DNA of 44,928 nucleotides, taken from an uncultured Alphaproteobacteria bacterium. Its GTDB lineage: Bacteria > Pseudomonadota > Alphaproteobacteria > UBA8366 > JADFVY01. The stretch covers positions 1 through 44,928 of the forward strand of contig CAMYKU010000047.1 of the NCBI GenBank assembly GCA_947259105.1. Reading direction: 5' to 3'. Both the position numbers and the translations under genes were made by a program. This document shows, in pieces, positions 8,021 to 16,720 of this stretch (within the stretch, counting starts at the first letter, position 1; the number at the start of each line of letters is the position of its first letter). The notes beneath the pieces were generated by a model that did not search any database, was not told the DNA's origin, and saw only the letters and a list, made by a program, of their open reading frames with translations.

Positions 8021-8473
8021 ATGACCGAGATCCGCTTTTACCACCTCGAGCGCAGCCCGCTGGAGCGGGTGCTGCCGAAGATGCTGGAGACCGCGCTGCA
8101 GCGGGACTGGCGCGCGGTGGTGATCGCGCGGTCCGACGACCGGGTCGAGGCGCTGAACGCGCTGCTGTGGGTTTATGACAAGGACGGCTTCCTGCCGCAC
8201 GGCAGCAAGGCCGAAGGACACGCCGCACGGCAGCCGGTCTGGCTGACCACGGAAGAGGTAAACCCGAACGCGGCCCATGTGGCGTTCCTGGTGGACGGGG
8301 CGACGCTGGCCGATCCGTCGGCGTTCGCACTGTGCTGCGAGCTGTTCGACGGCGCCGACGCGGAGGCGGTGGCCCGCGCCCGCGAGCACTGGAAGGCCGC
8401 AAGCGCCGCCGGCCACACGGTCACCTACTGGCAGCAGACCGGCGGCGGCTGGGAACAGAAGGGCGGCGGCTGA
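8021..8473 (+). CDS. holC: DNA polymerase III chi subunit
   Basis: A 150-residue protein starting MTEIRFYHLERSPLERVLP, the standard HolC opening, with WLTTEEVNPN and the conserved strand HVAFLVDGA further on. Chi joins the clamp-loader complex via psi (where present) and single-stranded DNA-binding protein. The ATG at 8021 is preferred over an upstream in-frame GTG at 7982, because the upstream stretch translates the palindromic repeat. The Ni/Co transporter gene starts 5 nt after this stop, so they may be co-transcribed. Confidence 0.88.
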   Translation: MTEIRFYHLERSPLERVLPKMLETALQRDWRAVVIARSDDRVEALNALLWVYDKDGFLPHGSKAEGHAARQPVWLTTEEVNPNAAHVAFLVDGATLADPSAFALCCELFDGADAEAVARAREHWKAASAAGHTVTYWQQTGGGWEQKGGG

Positions 8474-8478
8474 CGCGG

Positions 8479-9189
8479 ATGGGCACGATCCTTTTGCTCG
8501 GCGTGTTGATGGGCATGCAGCATGCGCTGGAAGCCGACCATATCGCGGCGGTCTCCAGCATTGTCTGCCGCGCCCGTTCGGCCGGCCGCATCGTGCGCCA
8601 TGGCATGGTGTGGGGGCTCGGCCACACGGTTACGCTGGCCGTGGTGGCGGGGCTGGCGCTGGCGGCGGGGTTGACGCTGGACGGCCGGCTGGCGGCCTGG
8701 CTGGAAGGCGCGGTCGGGGTCATGCTGGTGCTGTTGGGCCTGCACGTCCTGTATCGGCTGATCCGCGACCGGGTGCATTTCCACATGCACGGCCATGACG
8801 GCGGGACGGTCCATCTGCACGCCCATTCGCACGCCGGGCAGGCCGCGCGCAGCCATGGCTTCGATCACGATCACGATCATCCCGGGGGCCTGCCGGTCCG
8901 CACGCTGGCGGTCGGGATGGTGCACGGGCTCGCGGGCTCGGCGGCGCTCGTGGTGCTGACCGCCTCGACTATCCGGGACCCGCTTACCGGGCTGCTTTAC
9001 GTGTTGCTGTTCGGTCTCGGGTCGATCGGCGGCATGGCGGCCCTGTCGGCGCTGATCGCCATCCCCCTGACCTGGACGGCACGGACGCTGACCGCGGCCA
9101 ACCGCCTGCTGCAGGGCGCGGTCGGGACGGCCACCGCGGGGCTCGGTGTCCTGGTGCTGTACCGGGCCGCCGTGGCGGCCATGTCGTGA
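8479..9189 (+). CDS. Ni/Co or Zn transporter of the NiCoT/HupE-UreH group with a His-rich loop
   Basis: A 236-residue membrane protein with about six hydrophobic segments. The first helix holds HALEADH (His15 to His21), the H-x4-D-H signature that determines metal binding in NiCoT transporters. A central loop (about residues 95-140) is packed with histidine and aspartate (HFHMHGHD, HLHAHSHAG, FDHDHDH), as in metal permeases. The second half has MVHGLAGSAALVVL, typical of the UreH/HupE-like group. Nickel, cobalt or zinc movement across the inner membrane is likely; direction and metal cannot be decided. No urease or hydrogenase gene is nearby. The start lies 5 nt after the holC stop. Confidence 0.75.
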   Translation: MGTILLLGVLMGMQHALEADHIAAVSSIVCRARSAGRIVRHGMVWGLGHTVTLAVVAGLALAAGLTLDGRLAAWLEGAVGVMLVLLGLHVLYRLIRDRVHFHMHGHDGGTVHLHAHSHAGQAARSHGFDHDHDHPGGLPVRTLAVGMVHGLAGSAALVVLTASTIRDPLTGLLYVLLFGLGSIGGMAALSALIAIPLTWTARTLTAANRLLQGAVGTATAGLGVLVLYRAAVAAMS

Positions 9190-9236
9190 CGACTCGGGAC
9201 GGCCAATAGCGCGGAGGGCGGGGAAAGCCGATCGCT

Positions 9237-9593
9237 TCAGCCGTCCTTGCCGTCGCGCGGCGGCGCGCTGGAGCCCCCGGTTTGCCCCGAAGGCGCGGTT
9301 TCGTCGGCCAGGCGCGCCAGGCCCGTCCAGTCGTGCTCGACCGCCGGTGAGTCTTCGCGCTCGCAGATCCTTCGGTCGTCGCGCGCCAGACCCTCTACGA
9401 TGCGGCAGTCACGACCGGTCGCAACGTCCATGGCGTGCTCGCCAAGGCCTTTGCCGGTGGCGGCCGCGCTAAACAGCGAGGCGGCGAGACTGAGTTCGCC
9501 GAGCGTCAGGCCCGCAAACAGGGGCGTTGCGCAGCCGGACAAAGCGCCGGCAAGAACGATCGATAAGGCAGCGGGTATCTTCATTCGGTGCAT
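9237..9593 (-). CDS. Small predicted lipoprotein
   Basis: A 118-residue protein with a lipoprotein signal: positive start, hydrophobic stretch AALSIVLAGALSGC, lipobox LSGC. The mature part begins CATPLFAGLTLGELSLAASL and has two cysteines around TGRDCRIVEGLARDDRRIC. The C terminus is polar and glycine/serine-rich. The first ATG at 9593 has AAGGAG seven bases upstream, so it is preferred to the ATG at 9584. The CATPLF...GELSLAASLFSAAATGKGL wording recurs in short alphaproteobacterial lipoproteins of unknown role. It stands alone between the transporter and the luciferase-like gene, facing neither operon. Confidence 0.7.
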   Translation of the reverse strand: MHRMKIPAALSIVLAGALSGCATPLFAGLTLGELSLAASLFSAAATGKGLGEHAMDVATGRDCRIVEGLARDDRRICEREDSPAVEHDWTGLARLADETAPSGQTGGSSAPPRDGKDG

Positions 9594-9698
9594 ATAGCGG
9601 CTCCTTGCTGCCAGTTAACATGGTTATCGAGCGATCATTTGTCCACTCTGCAACCTGTGGTGTCTAGGAATATTCTTCAGCGCCGCCATAATGGGACC

Positions 9699-9746
9699 GG
9701 ACCGGGATTGCGCCGCGGTACCGGACAGGGGTTGCGCCGCGGGACC
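9699..9746. repeat. Two-copy 24-bp tandem repeat
   Basis: Copies 9699-9722 and 9723-9746 share most positions, around the core TTGCGCCGCGG. A partial third unit (GGGACC) precedes them. They lie in the 200-bp gap upstream of the luciferase-like gene, about 50 bp before its start. No function is evident. Confidence 0.6.
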
Positions 9747-9793
9747 GTCCCGCGACTCCGAAGCCAACCAACCAGAAAAAAGGCAGGAACGGC

Positions 9794-10750
9794 ATGGGCA
9801 GCAAACTGAAATTCGGACTGCGCCTGAACATCCAGGGCGAGATGGGGGCGGCCTCTTCGGCGTATGACTTCACGCTGGAGATGGCGCGGATGGCCGAGGA
9901 TCTGGGATTCGACTCGGTGTGGATCCCCGACCACGTGGAGAACGCCCATCTCGACCGCAGCAAGCCGGTCCTGGAGTTCTGGACCACGCTGACCGCGCTG
10001 GGCGCGCAGACCAGCCGCGTGAAGCTGGGCGGCCACTCGGTCAACAACACCTTCCGCCACCCTGGACTGACCGCCAAGATCCTCTGCACGCTGGACCAGA
10101 TCACCGGTGGCCGGGTGATCTATGCGCCAGGCTCCGGCTGGTTCGCCGATGAAGCCGTATCCTATGGTTTCCCGCAATGGAGCGGCGAGGGACTCACGCG
10201 GATTGCGCGTCTCGACGAGACGCTGCATATCGTGCGCGGCCTGATGACGGAGGAGGTCTTCAGTTTCGAGGGCGAACACTTCACCCTCAAGGACGCCTAC
10301 TGCAACCCCAAACCGGTGCAGAAACCGTACCCGCCGATCTGGATCGCCGGCGATTCCGGGCCGACGCGGGAGCTGATGGCGGAGCATGGCGACGTCTGGT
10401 TCATGTATGCCAAGCCGCCGGATGTGGTGGCCGGCCTGGTCAAGGGCATGCGCCTGAAATGCGAGCGCCCGTTCGGCGTCGCGATCTCCGCCGTCGGTTT
10501 CGCCGGCGCGGGCGCGGACGAGACCATGAAATGGGCCGAAATGTATGCGGCGGAACGCCGGCACCGGTTTCCCGTTCCCCCGACCGCCAAGGATGTGCTG
10601 GAGGCGAACCTAACCGGCGATGCGAGGGCCGTGCGCGCGCGCATCGACCAGTGGGAAGCGGCCGGCGTCGACTGTGTCGTCATCCAGCCGATGCCGCCGA
10701 TCGAGGGAACCCGCTTCTTCGGCGAGAAGATCATCCATCATTATATGTGA
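9794..10750 (+). CDS. Luciferase-like (LLM class) flavin/F420-dependent oxidoreductase
   Basis: A 318-residue (beta/alpha)8 bacterial-luciferase-like protein. Family wording includes the N-terminal FGLRLN strand, EMARMAEDLGFDSVWIPDH (about 32-50), TALGAQTSRVKLGG (about 69-82), RHPGLTAK and YPPIWIAGDSGP. Such enzymes use FMNH2 or F420H2 to oxidise or reduce diverse substrates. The GRVIYAPGSGWF turn corresponds to the GRxxxGxGxG cofactor loop. The ATG at 9794 follows AGGAACGGC. The substrate cannot be inferred, and no flavin reductase gene is adjacent. Confidence 0.85.
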   Translation: MGSKLKFGLRLNIQGEMGAASSAYDFTLEMARMAEDLGFDSVWIPDHVENAHLDRSKPVLEFWTTLTALGAQTSRVKLGGHSVNNTFRHPGLTAKILCTLDQITGGRVIYAPGSGWFADEAVSYGFPQWSGEGLTRIARLDETLHIVRGLMTEEVFSFEGEHFTLKDAYCNPKPVQKPYPPIWIAGDSGPTRELMAEHGDVWFMYAKPPDVVAGLVKGMRLKCERPFGVAISAVGFAGAGADETMKWAEMYAAERRHRFPVPPTAKDVLEANLTGDARAVRARIDQWEAAGVDCVVIQPMPPIEGTRFFGEKIIHHYM

Positions 10751-10792
10751 GTGCGCCGGTTCCGCTTGCCTCGGGCCGCGGTCCGCGGCAGC

Positions 10793-11290
10793 ATGGCGGA
10801 CATGCGCATTCCGAGTCTGATAACCGCAATCGCCCTGCTGCTGCTCTCGGCGCCGGCCTCGGCGCAATCCTACAGGGGCACGGCGCTCGCTATCGACGGC
10901 GACACGATCCTGCTTTCGGCGATGGGGCACCGGGACATCGCCGCGCGAATCCTCGGCATCGATGCGCCGGAGATGGACGCGGCGGACGGCGACGGCTGGT
11001 TCGCGCGTGCCGCGCTGGACGACATCCTGGCCGGCGGCGGCGGAACGCTGACCTGCCAGCAATACGGGGAAGAAGAGGGACAGCCGCTGGTCCATTGCAT
11101 GCTGGACGGCGGCGGACAGCGCGATGTCGGCCTTGCCATGATCGGTTCGGGCTGGGCGGTGCCGCTCAGGCTCTATCTGCGCGCCAACGCCGAGAGGATC
11201 CGCGGCGACCTCGCCGCATCCTATGACGGGGCCGAGCGGGCCGCGCGCCGCGCGCGAAAGGGCCGCTGGGCGCGGATGCCGGGGAAGTAA
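10793..11290 (+). CDS. Exported staphylococcal-nuclease-like protein
   Basis: A 165-residue protein (ATG at 10793; the ATG at 10802 is also possible) with a signal peptide ending ASAQ at about residues 24-27. The SNase core follows: GTALAIDGDTILL (about 30-42), the arginine/aspartate motif ARILGIDAPEMD (about 50-61) and the C-terminal R-A-A-R-R-A-R-K-G-R-W tail. These match the calcium and phosphate-binding segments of thermonuclease-like domains. It is probably a periplasmic or secreted nuclease, although many family members have unknown substrates. A cysteine pair (about 98 and 113) may form a disulfide in the mature protein. Confidence 0.8.
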   Translation: MADMRIPSLITAIALLLLSAPASAQSYRGTALAIDGDTILLSAMGHRDIAARILGIDAPEMDAADGDGWFARAALDDILAGGGGTLTCQQYGEEEGQPLVHCMLDGGGQRDVGLAMIGSGWAVPLRLYLRANAERIRGDLAASYDGAERAARRARKGRWARMPGK

Positions 11291-11310
11291 GAGGGTCGCG
11301 GGGCGGAAAA

Positions 11311-11386
11311 TGGCGACCCCAACGGGATTCGAACCCGTGTTGCCGGCGTGAAAGGCCGGTGTCCTAGGCCTCTAGACGATGGGGTC
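11311..11386 (-). tRNA. tRNA-Glu (anticodon TTC)
   Basis: Read on the minus strand, the 76-nt sequence starts GACCCCATCGTCTAGAGG. It has the anticodon stem-loop CCGGC-CTTTCAC-GCCGG (anticodon TTC) and the T-arm CGGGTTCGAATCCCG. It closes with TGGGGTC pairing to the 5' end, discriminator G and an encoded CCA. All arms pair. It lies between the nuclease gene and the GDYXXLXY gene. Confidence 0.97.
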
Positions 11387-11508
11387 GTCGAGGGCGATCA
11401 TTTACTGTCCCCCCCGGCAAAGGTCAAGGGATACGATTTTCCCGGCCAACGCCGGATCGCACCGGCCCGCGCGCCCACCCGGCCGGCGCCGGGACGGCTG
11501 AAAGACCG

Positions 11509-12078
11509 TCAGAACAGCTTTTCCTCGTAGCGCACGACGCCATCGATCAGCACCGCCTTGATCGCAGCCGCGCCGCCGCCGTCGACCGCCACCAGGATCG
11601 CGACCTTGCCCTCGTTGCGCGGCAGTTCGATCTCGCGGCCCTCGCCCTCGGGCACGAAGTAGCTTTCGATGCCGTAGCGCACGTTGATGCCGTCGCGGTT
11701 CTCGCCGCCGATCCACACGCCTGAATACTGGACCTCGCCGCGAAGCACGACCGATTCGGGCTCGTGCGCGGGCATGTCGTGATGGATCGAAACCGGCTCC
11801 CAGTAGGTTTCGCCCCGGCGCAGCACCACGTAGACCTCGTCGCGCCGCTCGAAGGCGTTGTCGCCGTCGAGGGCGCCGTAGTCCAGGCTGCCGATCGCAT
11901 AGTTCAGCACCACGTAGTCGCCGCGGAACAGCGAGCGCGGGTCGACCGGTTCGGTCTTGAGCAGGACCGGCGTGCCGGTCAGCAGCGTGCGGTGCTTGAC
12001 CGCCACCATGGCGACCAGCGCCGCGGTCTGCAGCACGACGACGAGGGCGAGCAGGAGAACCCGGTATTTCTTCATCAT
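11509..12078 (-). CDS. GDYXXLXY-domain protein, membrane-anchored
   Basis: A 189-residue protein with one N-terminal membrane anchor (about residues 5-27) and the family hallmark GDYVVLNY at residues 53-60, preceded by PVDPRSLFR. The remaining extracytoplasmic part is beta-rich. Proteins of this family almost always accompany a DUF2157/DUF4401 membrane protein. Here the ATG overlaps the stop of the upstream DUF2157 gene by four bases (12075-12078). The biochemical role is unknown; the pair is probably a membrane complex. Confidence 0.85.
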   Translation of the reverse strand: MMKKYRVLLLALVVVLQTAALVAMVAVKHRTLLTGTPVLLKTEPVDPRSLFRGDYVVLNYAIGSLDYGALDGDNAFERRDEVYVVLRRGETYWEPVSIHHDMPAHEPESVVLRGEVQYSGVWIGGENRDGINVRYGIESYFVPEGEGREIELPRNEGKVAILVAVDGGGAAAIKAVLIDGVVRYEEKLF

Positions 12079-13460
12079 GACGCGTCTCCCGCCTTCGCTG
12101 CGGCGGCCTTGCGGCGCTGGTGTTCCAGCAAATAGACGCCGGCGATCAGCACCGCCCCGCCGCCCATCACGAACAGCGAACGGTTCATCAGCGTAAAGAA
12201 CTCCATGAAATAGACCGGGATCATCCCGGCCCCGTAGGCGACGAAGGCGATGTAGACCTGGAAGCGCTCGCCGCTGCGGTAGCCATCGACAACCATCCAG
12301 ATCAATAGCGCAAAGATGGTCGCGTTGATCGCGACATACATGAAGACGGCGTCGGCGTACCTACCGGGCATGAAAGGATTGGCCAGCACAACCGCCGCGG
12401 CCAGCGCGGCCAGCGCGATCCCTGCCATGTCGCGCTTGCTGCGGGCTGCGGCGACCCGGCGGTAACGGTCGAGCGCAAGGGCGAGGGCGGCCAGCGCGAA
12501 CACGGCGATGAAGGCGATCATGCCCGGACCCGCGTCCGCGCCGCGCGTCCAGGTTTCCGCATCGAAGTTACGGCCGGTCCAGCTGTACCAGGGCAGCCCG
12601 TGCACGCCGACATAGATGAAGAAATGGGCGGCGAACAGGGTGCCGATCAGGGCCGTCCTGCGCACCACCGCGGACAGGGCGGCCAGGCGCGGAATGTCCT
12701 GCATCGCCACGCCGGCAAGATGAATGGCCACACCCAGCAGCGTGAAGATCTGCAGCAGGTAGAGGCTCGCGCCGCGGCCGGAATATGGCCAGTCGATGAG
12801 GATCATGAAGCACCAGACGCCGAGCGAGACCAGCGCCGCGCATGTCGCCCATTTCCAGCTCCTGTAGAGGGCCGGTCCCACGAGCAGCCCCCAGACCGCC
12901 AGAAACGGCCAGTGGGCACGTTGACCGAAATCCAGGATTTCCATGCCGCTCCACAATGTGGCGAGCGCCAGCCCCGCCACCGCGGCGGGCTGCGACGGCA
13001 CGAGCCAGACCAGCGCCAGCGCCCCCAGCGACCACATCAGGACGCCGTTCGGGTAATGGGCGTCGATATGGTAGATCTGTGCGATCAGCTGGATGTTGGC
13101 GCCGAACAGGATGACGCCCAGCAGCAGCATCGCATGGCCGATCACCCGGCTTGCCCCCGCCGCGCCGGAAAGGCCGCGCCCGGCGATCGCGTAGGCGCCC
13201 CACATGGCGCCGAACAGCACCGCCAGCTTGGCGATCTTGCTCATCTCCGACCAGTTCGCGGCAAAGAACAGGATGATCCCGGCGCTCAGCGTCAGCGCGC
13301 CGATCACCGCCAGCGCCATCGGGATGACGTTCAACCCCTGGGCCAGCCGTGCCTCGGTATGAGCCATGATGGCGGTTTCGCCGGCCGGCACGACCCAGCC
13401 CTTTTCGACCCACTCCGGCAATTCCTTGCGCAGCCGGCCGACGAATGCGCGGTCCCACAT
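12075..13460 (-). CDS. DUF2157 polytopic membrane protein
   Basis: A 461-residue protein with a soluble N-terminal region (LRKELPEWVEKGWV, about 10-23) and about 11-12 hydrophobic helices. The segment LFFAANWSEMSKIAKL (about 64-79) is the typical DUF2157 signature. The helix after it begins an array of alternating short loops. The gene runs directly into the GDYXXLXY partner with an ATGA overlap. The start ATG at 13460 lies 27 nt downstream of a 62-bp palindromic element. Function is unknown in the family. Confidence 0.85.
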   Translation of the reverse strand: MWDRAFVGRLRKELPEWVEKGWVVPAGETAIMAHTEARLAQGLNVIPMALAVIGALTLSAGIILFFAANWSEMSKIAKLAVLFGAMWGAYAIAGRGLSGAAGASRVIGHAMLLLGVILFGANIQLIAQIYHIDAHYPNGVLMWSLGALALVWLVPSQPAAVAGLALATLWSGMEILDFGQRAHWPFLAVWGLLVGPALYRSWKWATCAALVSLGVWCFMILIDWPYSGRGASLYLLQIFTLLGVAIHLAGVAMQDIPRLAALSAVVRRTALIGTLFAAHFFIYVGVHGLPWYSWTGRNFDAETWTRGADAGPGMIAFIAVFALAALALALDRYRRVAAARSKRDMAGIALAALAAAVVLANPFMPGRYADAVFMYVAINATIFALLIWMVVDGYRSGERFQVYIAFVAYGAGMIPVYFMEFFTLMNRSLFVMGGGAVLIAGVYLLEHQRRKAAAAKAGDAS

Positions 13461-13487
13461 GGTTGTGATCCTTTGTCGTTGCCGCTA

Positions 13488-13549
13488 GAGCAGCATCCGA
13501 ACACGTGGAATCGCTTTTCGCGGTTCCACGTGTTCGGATAAAGCTGCTC
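13488..13549. repeat. 62-bp palindromic element, family A copy 1
   Basis: On the minus strand it reads GAGCAGCTTTATCCG, a variable 9-nt arm, a 16-nt core AACCGCGAAAAGCGAT, a 10-nt complementary arm, then CGGATGCTGCTC. The copy at 34049-34110 has the same length, the same ends and nearly the same core. The variable arm AACACGTGG pairs with CCACGTGTT. It sits just upstream of the DUF2157 start and could fold in its 5' leader. Confidence 0.9.
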
Positions 13550-13723
13550 GCCCTTTGAAACAGCGGGCAATTTCATCCCATCGTGCCCTAGCCTGCCACC
13601 TTCGGCGTGCAATGCGAAGCGCTTGGCATTTCCGCTCCGCGCGGTTATCGGCCAGAATGCGCACAATCCCTTTCGGAATCATTACCGGCGCCTGATTCCG
13701 GGCCCGCCGGCCGAGGATCCGCC

Positions 13724-14005
13724 ATGATTCACCGCATCTATGTCCTGATTTCGCCCGCGCCGCTCCTGCTTTTTGCCTTGGTTCTCAATTATATGAGCGG
13801 CCTGGAAGGATGGGGCGCGTGGGCGGCCGGCCCGATGATTCTGCCGGTCGTCGCGCTCAGCGCCGGGCAGGGCCTGTACGGTCTGAATCTGGCCGTCCGG
13901 GCCACCAGCGTCCGGTGGCGCACCGTGCTCACGATTGCGGCGGTCCTGGCCGGCTCGGTCGCCATCTGGCTCCCGGTGCAGGGGCTCGCGCATATGTTCG
14001 GTTAG
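13724..14005 (+). CDS. Small three-helix membrane protein, unknown function
   Basis: A 93-residue protein with three predicted membrane helices: about 7-24 (LISPAPLLLFALVLNYM), 35-56 and 68-85. It begins MIHRIYVLISPAPLLLF and has no recognisable domain. The ATG at 13724 is used because AGGATCC lies just upstream and the longer frame from 13607 runs through low-information sequence. It is followed 50 nt later by the first cell-wall hydrolase gene, so co-transcription is possible. No homologous family is recognised. Confidence 0.6.
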   Translation: MIHRIYVLISPAPLLLFALVLNYMSGLEGWGAWAAGPMILPVVALSAGQGLYGLNLAVRATSVRWRTVLTIAAVLAGSVAIWLPVQGLAHMFG

Positions 14006-14055
14006 GTGGCCGCCCCGGTCCTTCCAACCGGTTTTACGGGGAAGGGAGGCAGGCC

Positions 14056-14625
14056 ATGCGCCGCATTTACAGGATTTACGGACCCATCCATGCGTCGGCC
14101 TGCTGGCTGGTGGCGCATCGCCGGCAGATCCGGCTGGCCGTGTTCGGCGCCACCGCGGGGCTCCTGCTGCTCCTGATCGACGCGGCCGAGGGCGGGTTGA
14201 TGCGCGAAATCGGATGCCTGGCGCAGAACATCTATTTCGAGGCGCGATTCGAGCCCGAGGACGGCCGCCGCGCCGTCGCCCATGTGGTGCTGAACCGGGC
14301 CGCCGACCCGCGCTGGCCCGATTCACCCTGCGCGGTGGTCGCACAGGGCTACCCGGAGGCCGGCGCGCTGTGCCAGTTCAGCTGGTATTGCGACGACAAG
14401 TCGAACCGGCCACGGCGCGGCGAGATCTGGCGCGACGCCAAACGCCTTGCGCAGCGCGTCTACTGGGGCCGCTCGCAGGATCCGACCGCCGGCGCCCTGT
14501 GGTATCACGCAGACTATGTGCGGCCCGAATGGCGGCACGCGCTGCGCCGCGGCCCGAAGATCGGCCGGCACATCTTCTACTACGACCCGCTGCCGCCCGA
14601 AGCCCCGGGGAAACGGTCGATCTGA
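14056..14625 (+). CDS. SleB-type cell-wall hydrolase, paralog 1
   Basis: A 189-residue protein with an N-terminal membrane anchor (about 27-43) and a hydrolase_2/SleB domain. Visible motifs are CLAQNIYFEAR (about 54-64, containing the likely catalytic glutamate), AVAHVVLNRAADPRWP, CQFSWYCD and PTAGALWYHADYV. SleB-like enzymes are lytic transglycosylases or glucosaminidases acting on peptidoglycan in the periplasm. It lies 92 nt upstream of a close paralog. The ATG at 14056 has GGGAGGCAGGCC directly before it. It may act in general wall remodelling, as no sporulation is expected here. Confidence 0.86.
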   Translation: MRRIYRIYGPIHASACWLVAHRRQIRLAVFGATAGLLLLLIDAAEGGLMREIGCLAQNIYFEARFEPEDGRRAVAHVVLNRAADPRWPDSPCAVVAQGYPEAGALCQFSWYCDDKSNRPRRGEIWRDAKRLAQRVYWGRSQDPTAGALWYHADYVRPEWRHALRRGPKIGRHIFYYDPLPPEAPGKRSI

Positions 14626-14717
14626 CCCGTAAGTTATAGATATACATCATTTTTTCATATTTTGGGTGCAGGCTGGGATGCGAAGAACAGGAACGAGGCC
14701 GACAACAGAAGCGAAAC

Positions 14718-15305
14718 ATGCGACTGCCGATCCTGCCAGGTTTGATGTTGCTGCTGCGACGCTCGCCGGAAACGGAATTCGAGCGCGTCATGCTGCGCCA
14801 GAAGCTCTGGGGCATGCGCTACCGGTTTGCCCTGGGGGCGGCCGCCTTCGCCGCGGTGTTGGTGGCCGCGGGCGCCATCAAGATTCGTGTCGATCAGTCG
14901 CTCGAATGCCTGGCGCTGAACGTCTATTTCGAGGCGCGCGGCGAGCCCCATGTGGGCCAGGTGGCGGTCGCGCAGGTGGTGATGAACCGGGCCGCCGATC
15001 CGCGCTTCCCCGATGGCGTCTGCGCCGTGGTGCGGCAGGGCGGCAAGCGGACCAGGAACTGCCAGTTCAGCTGGTGGTGCGACAGGCTCTCCGACAAGCC
15101 GGTTCATATGGCCGACTGGGACGCGGCGCAGGAGGTCGCGCGCGACGTCTACTGGGGCTTCGCGGACGATCCGACCGCCGGCGCGCTGTGGTACCACGCG
15201 ACCCGTGTGCGGGCCTACTGGCGCGGCCAGTACGCCAAGGGTCCGCGGATCGGCAGGCATATCTTCTACCACGACAAGCCGGGACGCTCGGAATCCGGCG
15301 CGTAA
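14718..15305 (+). CDS. SleB-type cell-wall hydrolase, paralog 2
   Basis: A 195-residue protein with the same plan as its upstream neighbour: membrane anchor at about 35-52, then CLALNVYFEARGEP (about 64-77), VAQVVMNRAADPRFP, CQFSWWCD and PTAGALWYHATRV. The conserved blocks are near-identical between the two genes while the N-terminal regions differ, so this is a tandem duplication with diverged anchors. This copy has the canonical EARGEP wording; the first has EARFEP. An AT-rich stretch (14630-14665) separates the two and could hold a separate promoter. Confidence 0.87.
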   Translation: MRLPILPGLMLLLRRSPETEFERVMLRQKLWGMRYRFALGAAAFAAVLVAAGAIKIRVDQSLECLALNVYFEARGEPHVGQVAVAQVVMNRAADPRFPDGVCAVVRQGGKRTRNCQFSWWCDRLSDKPVHMADWDAAQEVARDVYWGFADDPTAGALWYHATRVRAYWRGQYAKGPRIGRHIFYHDKPGRSESGA

Positions 15306-15647
15306 CGGCGCGGCGCGGGGACTTCCGACAGCCATGCCGGTATGGTTAAATCAGAGTTAAAAACTGCCTGGAATTCCAGCGACCCGGCTGGTTGCCCAAA
15401 AGAATCGCGGTTATTCGCCTCTGTCTGAATGCCTCCCGAAGGTGACGGCCGCCGCGCGCTTCACGGAGACTTCAATCCAGAGCGAAACGTTCCGGGCTTG
15501 ACGAAGTGTCGTGAACTGCGATCATGGGGTGCGGCGATCGCACGCGCGCGGGCCTGCGGTGCAGGCGAACCGGCGAGAAGAAGAATCCGGCGGCGGTCGG
15601 TCGGCCGAGGAACAACGCCGCTTCGATGCGGAATGGGAGGAAAGACC
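15306..15647. other. 342-bp intergenic region without a recognisable gene
   Basis: No convincing coding frame or RNA is visible. TTGACG (15498-15503) and GATCAT (15520-15525) are spaced 16 bp apart and could form a weak sigma-70 promoter for the downstream gene. The match is poor. A clear GGGAGGAAAG ribosome site (15635-15644) precedes the next start codon. Confidence 0.35.
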
Positions 15648-16622
15648 ATGCGAGGACTAACTTTCGCGCTGGCGGCGCTGGCCGCCGGCGTTGCGTATGC
15701 CGCGGCCGGACCGGCGGCGGCCCAGAACGTCAAGGTCACCCCGCTGGGCAGCCACGACGGCGAGTTCTGCCGGCTCGACCGGGCGATGGTGTTCGAGGAC
15801 CCGGACGGCACGCGGATCCTCTACGACGCAGGGCGCACCGTCGCCGGCGCCGGCGACCCGCGCCTCGGCAGGATCGACGCGGTGTTGCTGAGTCATGCCC
15901 ATGGCGACCATCTCGGCGACCGCCATATCGGGTCAGTCAATGCCGGCGAATGCGGCAGTCCGGACTTCTCGGTCGCCGATGCGCCGGTCTCCAATTCGGT
16001 CAAAATCGTGGTCGCAAAGAAGGCGAAATTCATCGTCGGCGCCGAGATGGCCAGCTTCTTCGCCGCCAAAGTGACGAATGCCGGCGGCGACCCGAAGCTG
16101 GTGGAACTTGCCCGCTACGGCGCGTCACGCAAGGTCGGCGGCGTCACCGTCGCCACTGTGCCCGCGGTCCACAGCAACGGCCTCAACCCCGCCTTCATCG
16201 ACGACAAGGCGCATGCCGCGGCGCTCAAGGCCAGCGGGCTGACCGCCTATCTCGGCCCGCCCAGCGGCTATGTGCTGATTTTCTCCAACGGGCTGGTCGC
16301 CTATCTGTCGGGCGACACCGGCATCACCGCCGAGCAGGACCTGGTGGTCCGCCAGTATTACGGGGCGAAGCTTGCCGTCATCAATATCGGCGACGTCTTT
16401 ACCACCGGCCCGACCGAGGCCGCGCATGTCATCAACAAGATGGTCAAGCCCCGGTCGGTGATCCCGTCCCACGCCAACGAGGTGGCGACCGAGGGCGGCG
16501 AGGTCGTGGCGGGCACGCGGACCGACATCTTCATCAAGGCGGTCAAGGCGTCCGCCCACCTGCCGCTGAGCGGCAGGACGATGGAGTTCGACGGCAAGGG
16601 GAAATGCGTGAGCGGCTGCTGA
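15648..16622 (+). CDS. Exported metallo-beta-lactamase-fold hydrolase
   Basis: A 324-residue protein with a signal peptide (MRGLTFALAALAAGVAYAAAGPAAAQ, cleavage near AAAQ). The metallo-beta-lactamase zinc motif follows: HAHGDH (about 83-88) in VLLSHAHGDHLGD, then a later histidine in PAVHSNG, the aspartate in YLSGDTGI, and a distal histidine in IPSHANE. This is the UlaG-like/YcbL-like MBL fold rather than a true beta-lactamase. The substrate is unknown and the location is probably periplasmic. The start is fixed by a strong ribosome site GGGAGGAAAGACC. It stands alone before the DUF1847 gene. Confidence 0.85.
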   Translation: MRGLTFALAALAAGVAYAAAGPAAAQNVKVTPLGSHDGEFCRLDRAMVFEDPDGTRILYDAGRTVAGAGDPRLGRIDAVLLSHAHGDHLGDRHIGSVNAGECGSPDFSVADAPVSNSVKIVVAKKAKFIVGAEMASFFAAKVTNAGGDPKLVELARYGASRKVGGVTVATVPAVHSNGLNPAFIDDKAHAAALKASGLTAYLGPPSGYVLIFSNGLVAYLSGDTGITAEQDLVVRQYYGAKLAVINIGDVFTTGPTEAAHVINKMVKPRSVIPSHANEVATEGGEVVAGTRTDIFIKAVKASAHLPLSGRTMEFDGKGKCVSGC

Positions 16623-16720
16623 CGGCGGGAGGCCGTGCGGGTCAATTTGGCGCGTTCCACGGGGCAGCCGACATGTCATAATGCGGCTCCGAGTTTCAGT
16701 GTGTGCTAGGGAGACCGCCG

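Noticed and set aside
6309..8402. 697-residue minus-strand open frame across pepA and holC
   Set aside because: Antisense shadow of two recognised genes. Its middle part simply translates the palindromic CACAGAG element.
9699..9746. Tandem 24-bp repeats as a CRISPR start
   Set aside because: Only two directly abutting copies, no spacers and no cas genes.
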